From assembly GCF_901000735.1 (NCBI RefSeq), contig NC_081545.1:9905973-9969972 (forward strand): a stretch of DNA of 64,000 nucleotides, in the 5' to 3' direction. The notes under the pieces were generated by a model that was given only the letters and a program-made list of their open reading frames with translations, was not told the origin of the DNA and searched no databases. The DNA comes from Corylus avellana (taxonomy: Eukaryota; Streptophyta; Magnoliopsida; Fagales; Betulaceae). A program made the position numbers and the translations under genes. This document shows, in pieces, positions 1 to 12,447 of this stretch; position 1 is the first letter of the stretch; each line of letters starts with the position of its first letter.

Positions 1-2285
1 AACCTAGGCATATCATGGTTGGACCAATAACGAATATGGTTGGTCCAATTAATAAAACATATCCCTAGTCCATCATATCATGATAACATGTACCGCGTTG
101 TTGGTAGGAAAGCAACAGAAATTTTATTTAAGGGGACCATAATTTGTTTTGGGGTTAGGTTGGAAGTTTTTGAGGGGCCACCATTCTCAAAAATATCTTT
201 CAAAAATATCCTTAAAAAACACACACACACACCCTTATTTTAGAGGGAAATTTTGCCTAATTTCTTTTTCTTTTTTTTTTTTCATTTTAGAGGAAAAATG
301 TAAAATCAGTCTTGGTAGTTACATCGATTTGCAATAAGCTCAATGTGGTATAAAAATGTTCTGAAAACTCCTTGTAGTATGCAGATTATAAAGATACATG
401 CAGATGTGATTGTCGTTATTTGCAATATGCATAGCCGCATCCACAATATATATATATATATATCCTCATTCGCATATGCGAGTAGTAATTTTTGCTAACC
501 TCATCTGCATCTACATATGCATATAACGGATAATTGCATATAGCGGATACGTGCGGTTAATATCCACCTGCATGTATACCCCTCGGTTCTTACACCGCTA
601 AAAGCAATGCATGTATAGTGCTAAATCAGGCATTTTTCTTCTGATTTCTGCAATTTGTAAGATGGCAGAAATTAATCCAACTATGAAGTTGCAAAAGAGA
701 ACTCCTCTATGTGGGACGTCATGTGTATGACAATATATACACCCTCTAGAGGAAACAGCTTTAGTTCTCCCTCTCCCAGCTAAGTTGTGCCTTTTAATTA
801 TATCAGAGTATAAAGATGGTGGATGATGATAGGAAGGTTTTTCTAATGCAAAAGAAATGCAAAGGCCTAATGTGCATGTTGGTTCCTTAGGTGTACCACA
901 AACCAGCTGTACTTTATATATAATAATATAAAATAGATGACTAATATGTGGACATTTATTTAATATAATTTAATTTCCTTTTTTTTTTCTTTTTTTTTTT
1001 TTAAACTTTTACACTTTTGTGTCGTGAGGAATCTAGATCGCACCAGCAAGATTCTTGGTTATCCTCTTAATCTTGTAATTATGTTATATTATAGTTCAAC
1101 CTAAAGAGAAGGCATTTCCAATCTATTTTAATTTATTGTCGTTTTCACATGCTATACCTATGGTTGTTGGCCGGTTGCTATGGTGTAGGCAATGATTCTT
1201 ATAAAAGTATTAATTAAATAATTAAATTTATTATTTATTATTATTTTATAAAAATATTTCAGATTTAATATTATATGGTTGTAGAGGTTTTAAGTTTGAA
1301 CGCCGTAGTCCAAAAATAATTAAATTTACTATTTTTTTATTAACTTATACTTTTAAGATAAGTGTTAGTGTGTGATGCTATCATACCATCTCACAAGTTA
1401 AATGAAAATGTCTTAAAGAAATAGGTATGAAGAATTCTTCTTTATGATAATAGCTTTTATAGGAACTTGACATAAATTAAGTTCTTTGTGCTTTCCATTG
1501 AGAGGATGACACATAAGCGTGGAATAACAAAAGTGAGTATTGTGGAAACACCAAATCTATTCATTATCCACAAAATTCAATTTAAAAAAAATAAAGAAAT
1601 AACCTAAAATAAAAAAACAAATCAAAAGAGAAAGAGATAGATTTTGTATTTTTACAACCCTTATCGATAAGCATCGAATGTTGCACATTCAATCCTCTTA
1701 ACTCGCATATGTTAATTCTTTAGCATTGTTATTTGTTTGATTTTGTGTTGTTTTATTGTTTTCAGGTTTTAAATAAAGATGCAATTAATTCCATTGATTT
1801 TAGGCTTAAAGCACATTTTGAGAAGACCTAAAAAATATGGTTAAGATTAACCCTTCATAATAGAGAACCTATATGATGTGATTACTTATTTTTATTATTT
1901 CAAGTTGATGCGTCATCTTTTCTTAATAGAGAGTACAAACGACCTAATTTGTGCCAAGTTCCTATAAAAATTATTCTCTTTGTTTTTATATCATTCTCTT
2001 TTATCTACTTTTTTTTTTTTTTGGATAAACTTCTTTCATTTCATATCAAAAGATCTAGAGTATAAAAACTCTAAACAAGAACTACATCAAGAATATCAAA
2101 AGGAATTTCTTCCATTCAAATTAAAGAGCATTCTCTTTTATTTACTTAAGAATATAAATGAAACAAGAGATCATGAACAAAGTTAAGTTATGTTATAAAT
2201 TATAATAGGCTGTGAAATTACTTTTTTCCTAGTAAAAAAAATTGTAAGATTGTTTGAGATTTTTCCTCTTTGTATCATTATTCCC

Positions 2286-2314
<29 letters not shown>
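2286..2314. repeat. (AAT)n microsatellite
   Basis: About nine to ten uninterrupted AAT/ATA units, ending in AAATC. Confidence 0.9.
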
Positions 2315-2316
<2 letters not shown>

Positions 2317-2781
2317 CACTAAAAAATACGGAGTCGCGAAACCTGAAAATCTTGCTATATAAAACAAATCAGTTTAATCAAACTTTAAATGAATTAAATA
2401 ATAAAATAGGAAGATCACTTTTGATGGAATAGAAAGTATGAGATGTTTTCTAAGAGCATAGAGGCTCTGATGCCAATTACACAAAAGAAAAGGCAAAATT
2501 ATTCTAAATAATTTTATTTAAAAAAAATAAAAAATAAAAAAGCACATACTTTCTTTTTGCAGAAAATAAGTGGCATGGCATGGCCACCGCTCAATTTTCT
2601 CACTCTTCTTCGTCAGACTTGATCTTGGATTCTTAATTTTTCTCCTTCGGCTTTTGTCGAGCGGCGATAATATTTCTCTATTATTTAACGCTGCTGAGGG
2701 TTACAAACAAAAGTGTCGCTAAAAAATGAATGAAGTCAACTAAAAAACTCTTCTGCTTGGAGAACGAGACAAATCGTTGGG

Positions 2782-2877
2782 TCCCATCCACTTGGTAGTG
2801 AATTATGTTTCTTTGCTTTTCAATTCTTGTCCCATCCACTTGATAGTAAATTATGTTTCTTTACATTTCAATTCGGC
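2782..2877. repeat. Two-copy 48-bp direct tandem repeat
   Basis: The block beginning TCCCATCCACTTG at 2782 recurs 48 bp later at 2830 with a few substitutions. Both copies continue through ATTATGTTTCTTT and CAATTC. It looks like a simple tandem duplication with no coding content. Confidence 0.85.
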
Positions 2878-3336
2878 TAGTGGTTATCACATGGATCAGG
2901 ATATATTATAAATTTTAGAGAATTTCAGTTTCAAAAAATTTAAATTTAGGTTATTTATTTTCTATTCAGGGTTATTGTTCTGTCACGTGTTTCACTTAAT
3001 AAAATAATAAATATATAAAATGACCCTTAGATGAAAAATGGACAACCTAGATTTAAAATTTGAGAAACTGGAATTCTCCTAAAAAAATTCAGTGAATCCA
3101 GGTCCTAATGACATTCTAGGTATTAGTCATTATTTATTTCAAAAAGACAGAAATTTTTTCCAAATCAATATAGAGAAAATATCTTTCAACTCATTTAAAA
3201 TAATTTCAAGTGTCTATAACTCGTTACAAATTCACATGAAAATTCATACTTAATTTATGAAAATGAGTGATACAGCTTTGACTACCACATGTAATACCCG
3301 ACCATTTTTCCCAAGTTTCTTTTATTATCTGTGTGT

Positions 3337-3622
3337 GTGTTTTTTTTTTTTTTTCTAATTAAAAGGTGGGAAGGGGCGACCAGTGTAGTTTCCCCCCTTA
3401 AGCGTTACCATCGGGGTTCCCACCCGCTGTGGAATGTCCGGTTTGAACCATAGCTACTGTCTGGGAAGACGAGCCCGTCACCACAACCCCACAAAGGTGT
3501 GAGCCAGTAGAGCCCCTTCAAAGTAGCATCTGGTTCACGCATCTACTACTGCAAGCGGATTCGAACACGCGACCACTAGGATGAAATGAATTCTTCTACC
3601 AACTCAACTACAACCCTTGTGG
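3337..3622 (-). mobile_element. tRNA-derived SINE with perfect 15-bp target duplication
   Basis: Read on the minus strand, the element starts near 3622 with a tRNA-like head: an A-box-like stretch (TAGTTGAGTTGGTAG, about 3598-3612) and a B-box-like stretch (GTGTTCGAATCC, about 3560-3571), the internal RNA polymerase III promoter. It ends in a poly-A tail, seen on + as poly-T at 3339-3354. The 15-nt sequence TTATTATCTGTGTGT occurs immediately on both sides (3322-3336 and 3623-3637), an exact target-site duplication. Body length is about 286 bp. Its GC-richer sequence contrasts with the AT-rich surroundings. It is a non-coding retroposon that depends on LINE machinery. The family name cannot be fixed without a library. 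Confidence 0.85.
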
Positions 3623-3852
3623 TTATTATCTGTGTGTTTGGCAACATACTCCTCTCACTTTTTTCATTTCTCCTAAAAACAAATGCAACATATTTTTAGT
3701 GATAGATATAGTAAATAACACGTGAATTATTACATTATTTTATAAGAAACTTGTACTAAAAGCTCGGAAAAATGTTCTTGTTGTCATGCTGGTTTTACAT
3801 AAGAATATGTTCATTTTCTTAAGGACAATGGAACATGCCATTGAAAGAGTTG

Positions 3853-3853
<1 letters not shown>

Positions 3854-3900
<47 letters not shown>
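3854..3900. repeat. Compound (TA)n(TG)n microsatellite
   Basis: Alternating TA to about 3882 passes directly into TG repeats up to 3900. Confidence 0.9.
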
Positions 3901-4296
3901 TGAAAGCAAAACCCCTAGACAGTGATCCATGAATTTCAATGTTTGGCACATAAAAAACGTGGCATAAAGATTGAAAATGCTCTATCAACATCAGGTGCAA
4001 AATGTTTAAGATATAGCTGTCCCTTCCTTGTCTGCTCTCTACATATATTCAATTTACTAATTAAGACCCATCAAGTTGGGTGTTTTATTGCGAAGTTTCA
4101 TGGTGGAGCTAGCCTTCAAATTTGTGGCTATCTTTTCGTAGGCAACTTCGAGTTGAAATATATATAGCACGTTCTTGAAACTACTACAATAGTTGCACTT
4201 TCACTATCTATCAATTGTTAATATAAACCTGTTCTTATCTTTATCAACAGCCTTTCATCCAGCATGAATCTCATCGTGATTTCAAACTCAGTATTA

Positions 4297-4402
4297 TTTT
4301 TTTATTTTTGACATGACCTTACAAGAGAGGGAGGAGAATTCGAACTAGTGACATTTGTTTCATTAGACGTAATTCCAGCCGATTAAGCTACCTCTTGAAG
4401 AC
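4297..4402 (-). mobile_element. Short tRNA-derived SINE (Au-like)
   Basis: On the minus strand the body starts at 4402, has an A-box-like GTAGCTTAATCGGCTGG (about 4376-4392) and a B-box-like AGTTCGAATTC (about 4336-4346), and ends in a T/A-rich tail (+ strand 4297-4310). The flanks carry a 15-nt duplication, TCAAACTCAGTATTA at 4282-4296 and TCAAACTCGGCATTA at 4403-4417, with two mismatches. At about 106 bp it is much shorter than, and unrelated in sequence to, the SINE 0.7 kb upstream. Confidence 0.75.
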
Positions 4403-5014
4403 TCAAACTCGGCATTATGGATTCACTTCTGGTCCCAGATTTGATAATACCATGTACTTTTTGTTCTCCATTTTGTGGAATTTTACTAAAGAGATGAAAG
4501 ACATAGAGAATGGCACACAGCTTTAAATACAAACAAATTCCTTAAATTAAGGTAAAGAAATTTCTTAGGTTATGGTATAATTAAATCACCATTTTTCATA
4601 ACTGATTTATATCCCTTATTATATCTCACAAGATTAATGGTCGGTTAGTGAGTGTTGATCTTGAACACCAAATAATTGAAGAATGACGTTTACTATAGCT
4701 TGATGTGGAACAACGGCAACTCTAGCTAGCATCAACTACTATGGCCAAAACTTGAGGATGCTCCAACAGTAAAGCGTGTGTTCGATCGGACAATGTCTCA
4801 AACTTTAGTCATTCTTTAAGGAAGAGTGATCTAGTGAGAAAGAAATAAAGGGGAAAAAAATGAATTGTTGAGACCGGAATAAAAGGATTTGAATTTGACC
4901 GTGGTTGAGTTTTTAGGCCCTCATACCATATAAAATTTCATAATAAACTAAAGATATGAAAGAACAAAGCCTTATACGCTACATCTTTTATTGATTAATT
5001 TGATTATGTACAGT

Positions 5015-6665
5015 TAGGGGTGGGTATCAATTATAACGATATAGGAAATCCTGCTTTTGATAATTAACCGAAATTGTCGGTTAATTCGGCTAAGTAACCG
5101 TAAACATTTCGATACAAAATTATTCCGAAAATTTCGGTTAAAACATTTAATCAGTTAATAACGGTTCGGATAATCAGTTACCGTAGTTGATAATCCAAAC
5201 CTGACCAAACCGGGTTGATGACGAACCAAACCTAGTTGACGAAAAACGCACAGCTGTCTCCCACCACCGGCACATAACCGCTACCAGAGAAAACGCCATC
5301 AGACCAACACCGCGCAACCCACGACCACGAGGCTCCGATGTCGCACCAACAACAACTGAAGTCAAACCATGCAATCACGGACTCAAGAGAAGAGGAACAC
5401 AACAACAAGAGACTGAGAAAGCCAAAGAGAGACAGTTGGGCAATTGTGATGACACTAACAAGAGAGCTGTGAGTGAGAGGGGCGGGTGGACAACTGCGAG
5501 AGAGTCAGAGGGGGGGCAAAGGATTTGATTTAAGGTTAGGGGAAAGAAAGAAAAAGATGTATATATAGTTTTGATTTCAATAAATCGTATATTAGGAATA
5601 AAAAAATATTAAAAATGAAACTACGTCGTTTTATACCCCCACTATCGGTTCCTTATCGGTTTGGTTCGGAAACCGAGAAGAATTTTTTTTTTACCGACTA
5701 CTGAATTGAAAATCGGTATAAAAATCTTAACCGATTACCAACCTACTTCTGGTGGTTGACGGTTAATGTCAGTTCGATCGCAGTCGATAGACAGTTGATA
5801 ATCGATTAAGGGAGCCCCTATTATGCGGTCATGTTGCAAAAGGGGTCTTTTGTAGCATCCAACCACAAGGTGACACATCACCAAGCTTATTTTGACAAAA
5901 TGAAATCAAAACACCAGATAATAAAAAGCAAAGAACCAAACCACCTGCTCTGGCGACAGCAAAACCACTGATAACAGCGAACCCACCGGCGACGGCAAAC
6001 CCTGCCGTTCGGTCAGGCGTGACCCAGCAGTTGGGTCTGCCGTGACCCAGCCCTGGGTCACCTCTCCGGTGACTTTGGGTCACCCTCTCTGGCGACTTTT
6101 TTGCCAAACTCAGCCTCAAAAATCGATTATAATGCCTCAAAAATCGATTCTAATGTCTCCAAAATTGATTATAATGTCATAAAACTCGTTTCAAATGCCT
6201 CAAAATTCAATTTTAGATTCAAAACTAAAACCTAAAGGGGAAGGTTAATCCTTTTTGGGATTTTATCACCCTAAAACCGGAGCCATGCTATCATTCACGG
6301 CGCTAGAGCCATGTGAAAAACCAAACCAAAAAATCAGACCCACTGAAGCAAGACCCATGTGGCTAACATTTCAGCAGATCCACAGCCAGCGAGACATAGC
6401 CGTGGGTCTCAGTGGCTAGCCAGATCCAGGCCGGCCATGGGTCTGCAGACCCACGGTCTTCTTCTTTCTCTTCTTTCTCTCTGCTTTGTCTTTTCTTTCT
6501 TCTTTAGTTGAAAATTGGTTGCATTAGGGTGTAGGTTTTTTCTTCTTTTTCTTGCATTTTTTTCCCTTTAGTGAGGTGTCCTTCTTTTATTGGGGGATGC
6601 AAAACCCTCCTTTTGCAACATGACCACATAGGAGGGTTTCTTATCGGTTAATCTGCCCACCCTTA
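5015..6665. mobile_element. hAT-type non-autonomous element, itself interrupted
   Basis: The ends are inverted: TAGGGGTGGG at 5015 and CCCACCCTTA ending at 6665, with one mismatch. Eight-base flanks TGTACAGT (5007-5014) and TGTATAGC (6666-6673) agree at six positions and differ by transitions, as expected for an old 8-bp hAT duplication. The outer arms are rich in repeated CGGTTA/TAACCG motifs that resemble subterminal transposase-binding repeats. No transposase frame is present. A second element occupies about 5815-6636. Confidence 0.65.
5815..6636. mobile_element. Element nested in the hAT-type element, long terminal inverted repeats
   Basis: The left end (about 5816-5855) and right end (about 6590-6636) are inverted copies of one another: CGGTCATGTTGCAAAAGG on the left corresponds to CCTTTTGCAACATGACCA on the right. 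The inner part is GC-richer with repeated GGCGAC / GTGACCCAG / TGGGTCT phrases. It has only spurious open frames (a minus-strand frame over 5829-6140 has no recognisable domain). The superfamily is uncertain because I could not define a clear target duplication. Confidence 0.6.
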
Positions 6666-6673
6666 TGTATAGC

Positions 6674-8100
6674 GCTCTATAATTTCAAATACTAATAAAT
6701 TTATTAAATTAAGATCACTAAATTCCTCAATTAAAGATAATTAAATCATCATTACCATAAAAAAATTTAATACTTATCAACGCAATCCACCACCTTGTTT
6801 GCTTATTCAATTGCAGAAAATCATGAGATCTTTCAAATGCAATTTAGGAAGAAGAGTAGAAATGGGCATAAAGATAGCATAAAGGTAAAAGAGAAGTGAG
6901 TGGGTAAATTGGTAATCATCCATGTCTATCAGGTGCAGATATGATGAAAGCAATTTTGTAAAATATCAAATCAAAGATTTCTTCTCATGGGATTCCCTGT
7001 CATCCAAATTTTATAATTAATTATCATATTCATCTGCCAACTTTGGGGTGTGATTGTGTTAGGATATATTTCTTTTGACCTTTATATTCATCTTTTTGAA
7101 CTGCAAGTTGGGATTGTGTCCTTTGGGAAGGCTCATCAGCCCAGGAAATTTTTTTATTAATCTCAAAACTGTTATTTATGCTCCCACTGTTGTTTTAGAA
7201 CTTAATTAATTAACAAAAGCTTATTAAATTAATCAATAATAGAGCATTTCTAGAAGTATTTTCAAATAAAGTATCTTTCATGTCAATCTAGAAGTTAAAA
7301 AATGGTTATGTCAATTGTCAAGTTTGTGTTAATCTAGATCAGATTTCTTTTTCCACAAGCTGGCCTGGTGGAAGTTGTTTACACCCCACTTTCTCCACAA
7401 AGAAAGGGAAAGCTCCTTTTTCTAAAATAAAAAATGTCAGGATTTTTTTAGGCGTTTTTTTATTCTACATGGGATATTATTTTACTGACGGAATAAGTTT
7501 TTTTTGCGTTTTTAAAAAATAATATTCACGTAAGATCAGAAGAGCACCCAGAATAACCATAACTACAACCAAGTTTTGATTCAGAGAGATTTGTCTTGTT
7601 AATTTGAAGAAGAATACCAACTTCACAAACCTGTTTGTACAGCTAGAAGAAGTTATACAATTGACAACATCATAGTAGTTCCAATCAATGAATCTGGTCA
7701 TCTTTGGAGTAGCCTCAAAGATGTTGCATGCCATCGACAAAGCTGGACTTTTCTTATTGGTCGTTTGCTCTTATCATGGAAGACATCCCCCACCAGTTCT
7801 ATCTTCTCTAAATTGGACCGTCAGTAAAAAATTTTAAAATACTAATCATCGAGTTGTAAAGTGCCTCCGATAGAATTTTTAGAAGCATTCCTAATTCCTC
7901 CTCTTTTCTCACTTCAATCAGAATCAACGGTGAGAAAGATACCCCGTGAAAAAAAAAAAAAAAAAAAAAAAAAGAAAGTACATGCCATTTACTTTGAAAA
8001 TATCTTTTGGTGGTCTTTTTACTCTTATCATGGATGACTTCAAAGGGTAATGAAGAGATTATTTGCAATATCCGCAATCATATATATTTTATCGTATATA

Positions 8101-8142
<42 letters not shown>

Positions 8143-10140
8143 CTTTTAAATATTCGCAATCACATAATATTTTTACTATCCGTATTTATGCGGTTATTAT
8201 GATTATTATTCGTTATTCGCATTTTAGGAAATAGACTTATTCTAGTCTATTGGGTCTTTTTTGGGTCTCTATTACCTCCTATTTGAAAAGATTTTGAATT
8301 TTTTTTTTTAAAAAAAATGTAAACATAACATATACCTAATTCAAAATGACGTTGTTTTCTTGAATTTACTAAATATATAATTTCTATAAAGAATATATAA
8401 ATAGTAATTTTTGCTAACTGCATCAGCCCGCATTTACCCTTAAATTTTTTTAAAAAAATTTTCATATCAAACATTCTTATTTTTCTCGCACATCAATCAA
8501 ATTTTGCTACAATTCAAGCCAATGGCAAACAGCCCCATCAGGTTGCAAAGTACCTCCAATAGAATTTTAGAAGTATTCCTAGTTCATCTCATTGTCTCTC
8601 CTGGATCAAAATCAACCTTGAGAAAGATACCCATAAGACAAAAACAGAGATGCTATATATGCCATTTACTCTCAAAATATCTTTGTTGGACTTTTTATAC
8701 AAATCATTTAAAACATAAAATATCTACAAACAATATAAAATGTATAATACTCAACATTACTTTTACCATAAATAAAAAGAATAATTCGGTGTATATGCGA
8801 ATATACCTTATACAGGCACAGAATGCTAACATCAATCAGAATCATAATCATAGCTCCCAGCAAATATCTAGGAATATACAGTGTACCGTCACAACCACAC
8901 AAGCGCTTTTTACTGTATACCGTCACCAGACTCACCACCATAGAAGCGCTTTATTTTTTATTATTTTTCAAATAAATAAATAAATAAATTTTTTTCTACT
9001 TATTTTATATCATGCCAATCACTTTCAAATCCAAAATTACATAACCAAATGAAATTGGTTCTTTGAAACGGAATCATTTGGTTCTTTGAAACGGAATTAT
9101 CATTTCTCGTTAGAACAATAATGCAATTTTTAATATCTTTAAAATTTTTAGGTAAAGTAATTTCCTTTTAGATTATTAAAAAAAAATTAATGTATCATTT
9201 ATGTCATTAAAAAGAAAAATATATTTCTAAAATTATTTTAAAAAAATAATAATATTTTTTTTTTTTTTGAAAAAAAAAAAAAAATCCACAATGACTAAGT
9301 ATTCATTTGGTAAAATTAATTAAAAACGCTTTTAAGAATCTAAAAAGCCTAAAAATAGTTAAAAAAACACTTTTAGCAAAAGCTTAAAAATAAAACTTTT
9401 GCCCAAAAGCTCTTTTTGACTTAAAAGTTCTATCTCTCAAACGCAATTTCAAACAGACTCTACAACGTGAGCCTTGTGTGAAGACCCAAAGCCACCGTGG
9501 GTCGATCTTTAGCAGTTGTGAGTAAGCAGCTTTTAATTATTGGTTTTTGAATTTTCTAAATTCGTTATTAAAGGTATTTTTGTCATTTCAAATAAAATGA
9601 TTGTACATTACAATATTTTGATAGTTTAAAGATAACATTATCTCAATTGATAGTTTGAAAAACATTGTAAATTATATGATAATATAGTACGGTATGTATA
9701 CTTTTTCTTTTATTTTTTCGATTTTCTTCTCTATGAAAGGTTTTAGTTAGGATACCGAACATGAGATTTTACATTTAAGTCAGAAGGTAGGCAATGGCAA
9801 TACAATTTGTCGACCTACATATGTGAATAGGCACAATCTCTCATGGGTTGGCTTGAAAAACTAGAAAAATAAGATTGTGTAGGGTAATCACACTCTAGCG
9901 ATAAAAAAACGTTATATACTACATTTTCATTTTCTTAGACCGATGTGATAATGCCTATTAACTTTTTATTATTATTTTTTTAAAATTATAATTGATCTAA
10001 GGGTTAATGAACACGACCACATCAACCCAATAGAATGAATGTATAGTAAATAACATTATACTTAACATTATGCACCCTTACACCATAATTTCTCATGGGT
10101 GATAGATTTCCATGAATAGTATCTAGATAGGGCAAGCAAT
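6674..10140. other. AT-rich intergenic DNA with an old dispersed duplication
   Basis: No gene recognised. The stretch 7855-8030 recurs in diverged form at 8535-8700: both run through GTGCCTCC or GTACCTCC, a GATAGAATTTTTAGAAG-like block, GAGAAAGATACCC, and GCCATTTACT...AAAATATCTTT. Other content: (TA)n at 8104-8141, poly-A/T tracts, and a 22-bp direct repeat (GGTTCTTTGAAACGGAAT) near 9058 and 9079. Pieces at 8390-8440 echo 480-520 (AGTAATTTTTGCTAAC). Confidence 0.6.
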
Positions 10141-10144
10141 TTAA

Positions 10145-10500
10145 CCCGCAACCCATGAATTCAAAATGAACACGACACGTAATTTAGGGTTAGAGTTTAG
10201 GTTAAACGGGTTTAAGTCATAAATGGGTGATTGGTTTAATAAACGTGTCGTGTTTGGGTTTAACATAAACGGGTTGGCAGGTTAACACGTTTATACAATT
10301 TATTTATTTTTTAAGTAAATTTTAGTTTAACTTAATTTAAGGTTGACAATTTAATCCGCGACCCGCGAACATGACATGTAATTTTAGAGTTAGGGTTTAA
10401 GTTTAATGGGTTCATGTCATAAACGGGTCACTCATTTATGACTCGTTTAATAAACGTGTCGTGTTCGAATTGGGAGAAATGGGTTGCCAGGTTAATCGGA
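10145..10500. repeat. Two diverged copies of a ~200-bp repeat
   Basis: The block starting ATTTAACCCGCAACCC near 10139 and running through ACACGTAAT, TTAGGGTTAGAG and TTTAATAAACGTGTCGTGTT is repeated from about 10350 to 10470 with substitutions (AATCCGCGACCCGCGAACATG). Phrases such as GACCCG, AACGGGTT and GTGTCGTGTT are typical of subterminal repeats in plant DNA-transposon relics, but I could not delimit ends. Confidence 0.6.
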
Positions 10501-10504
10501 TTGA

Positions 10505-11504
10505 CACGAACTTGATACGTCAACCCGTTTTGCCAGCCATATATTTAGGAGAAATATAATTTGAAATGAAGAGAAGCCTGTTAGGCGCAAAAAAAAAAAA
10601 GTGAAATGGTAGAGAGAGGATCGTATTCTTTTGGAGGTTCCATGATTCCATCTCTTTAAGATGTATGGTCAAGACTTTCATGGTTGCCCATGTGATAAAT
10701 AAGCACAACATTTCACTCTCCAAACTTTCACCATCCTTTTGCTCTCAAGAGAATTTTCCCATATGTGAAAGACTTCCAAAGAAAAATGACAACCATTTTG
10801 TTGAAGATGGCTCACAAAAGGCAAAGAAGCAAACAAAGAAGCTTCGTGGTAGGTCCTTTGTTGCGACTCGGAGAGCGGTGGCCGCTAACGCACTAAGTGC
10901 TAAAGCCATGCACTCTACAATTGCAGACTGAGCCATCATTCGGTCAAGCCCACGTGAGAAAAAGCTCTAAATGACAGGGTATTTTGGTCTCATAAATAAG
11001 ACAAAACATAATTAATTTGTAATGTATTGTAACCCGTAGAATATTTCCAAAAATCACTTTTTCTTTAATAATTATTTTACAGTATTAGTGGCAGTTCTAA
11101 ATATTCTCAGTTTGTTTCGGTGTAAAAAAAATAAATAATAAATAATAATAATAATAATCCGTATATTTTGATATTTAGTGCCAAAAAAAAAATAATAATC
11201 AAACTGAATTGAAAATATTTTCATTTTGGCAAAAAAAAGCATTTTATTAGTTTCGAAAAATGGGTTTCATTTTTAGATTTCGTAAACAATTTTTTAAGTT
11301 TGAGTTTCTACTTCTCAAACATCTAAACCAGCCACGTCACTGCCGAACCGCCTCCACCACATCACTGTCAAACCTCTACCGAGCCACCGTCAGATCACTA
11401 TTAGAACTCAATTTTTTAAGGTTAATTTTATTTTATTTTTTTATATGATTTATTCTTTTTATATTGCCAATAAAAATTGATTTTTATAGATTAATATGAT
11501 TAAG

Positions 11505-11538
<34 letters not shown>

Positions 11539-11993
11539 TTTTTAATGCATGCCAAACGTCATAAATTTTTTCAACCCAAAATATTTTTTTAAAAAAACAT
11601 TTTACGTCGAAATAAAATGAAGCTTGTTCCTATTTTTTTATTATTCAAAAATTGATTGAAACTGTCACCCAATATCATAGAATAATCATAAAACAAAAAT
11701 ATAATTTCGTCCCTGTAATCATTGACAATTTTTTTTTTTTTTTTTTGACATGTAATCATTTGACAATTTGCTTGCAAAACCTTGATTTGATAAAAAATTC
11801 CACGTGAAATAAAGCAATAATCAATGGGCATTTTGGTCCATTGAAATGAGGCAAAACCATAAATTGGAATATACTATGCTCATTATCCATATGCTCATGC
11901 TCACTAATATGCTACCAACTCATATGGCTTTGGACGGACACTATCTTCCACTTGGATCGGATAAGCCCAACCATCAAAATCCCCAGACAATGC
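10505..11993. other. Intergenic DNA, no convincing gene
   Basis: An ATG frame at 10665-10931 encodes 88 residues with a lysine/arginine-rich middle, and an overlapping minus-strand frame runs 10939-10745. Neither has a recognisable domain or supporting gene structure. The remainder is AT-rich, with (TA)n at 11503-11537 and several poly-A/T tracts. Confidence 0.5.
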
Positions 11994-12405
11994 CACGTGT
12001 CTCCTTCATTTGCCAATCATCGCATTGCCAGCTGCCAAATCAATCTCTCGATTTGTTTAGTGGTCCCCACCACATCAAAAAGATTAGGATAAACCTCATG
12101 ACCTTTTTTTTTTTTTTAATCATTACGATCTACGAATAAAATATTTTAAAAACAATTAGAATATTCCAAGATTATCCGAAATAGTACGCTAATAGCATTC
12201 GTCAAGCTGACATGGCATCCAGCTGTCCAATCCTGCTCAGTCTCACTCATCGCCACGTGATCAGGAAGCCAGACATTCTCTTCTCTCCTGTGTCGCGCCG
12301 CGTCTCGTACGTCCACCTCAGCCTTGTGGTCCCACGTAAGGAAACTCGAAAATTCCACTATAAATTCGGGCATCGGTGTTAGGGGAAAACCATTCAAACC
12401 ACGTG
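11994..12405 (+). promoter_or_regulatory. Promoter region of the DUF506 gene with ACGT-core boxes and TATA box
   Basis: Three CACGTG palindromes (11994-11999, 12254-12259, 12400-12405) and one CACGTA (12333-12338) lie within about 450 bp upstream of the start codon. TATAAAT at 12359-12365 sits about 85 bp before the ATG, leaving a 5' leader of roughly 50-60 nt. The last CACGTG would fall in or at the edge of that leader. CACGTG/ACGT cores are known binding sites for plant bZIP and bHLH factors, including ABA-responsive bZIPs. Stress or hormone control is an inference from motif density. Confidence 0.6.
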
Positions 12406-12447
12406 GCTCTGAGATTTACGCAGCCTCACATTCCCAAGGCCTTAGCG

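Larger units (their letters stand above)
1..3321. other. AT-rich intergenic DNA, no gene
   Basis: No open frame here shows a recognisable domain; the short frames run through poly-T, poly-A or microsatellite tracts. It holds (TA) runs near 450-475, an (AAT)n tract at 2286-2314, a 48-bp tandem repeat at 2782-2877, and at about 2467-2480 a stretch that reads on the minus strand like the primer-binding site of a Copia element (TTGGCATCAGAGCC). No LTR could be delimited next to that site, so it is left as a possible relic. Confidence 0.6.

Noticed and set aside
5829..6140. A 103-residue minus-strand frame inside the nested element
   Set aside because: Repetitive Gly/Val/Ala translation of GGCGAC/GTGACCCAG repeats; no transposase motif.
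10665..10939. An 88-residue ATG frame (+) and an overlapping 65-residue frame (-)
   Set aside because: Neither has a recognisable domain, promoter or splice structure; overlapping frames of this size are common by chance in a less AT-rich patch.
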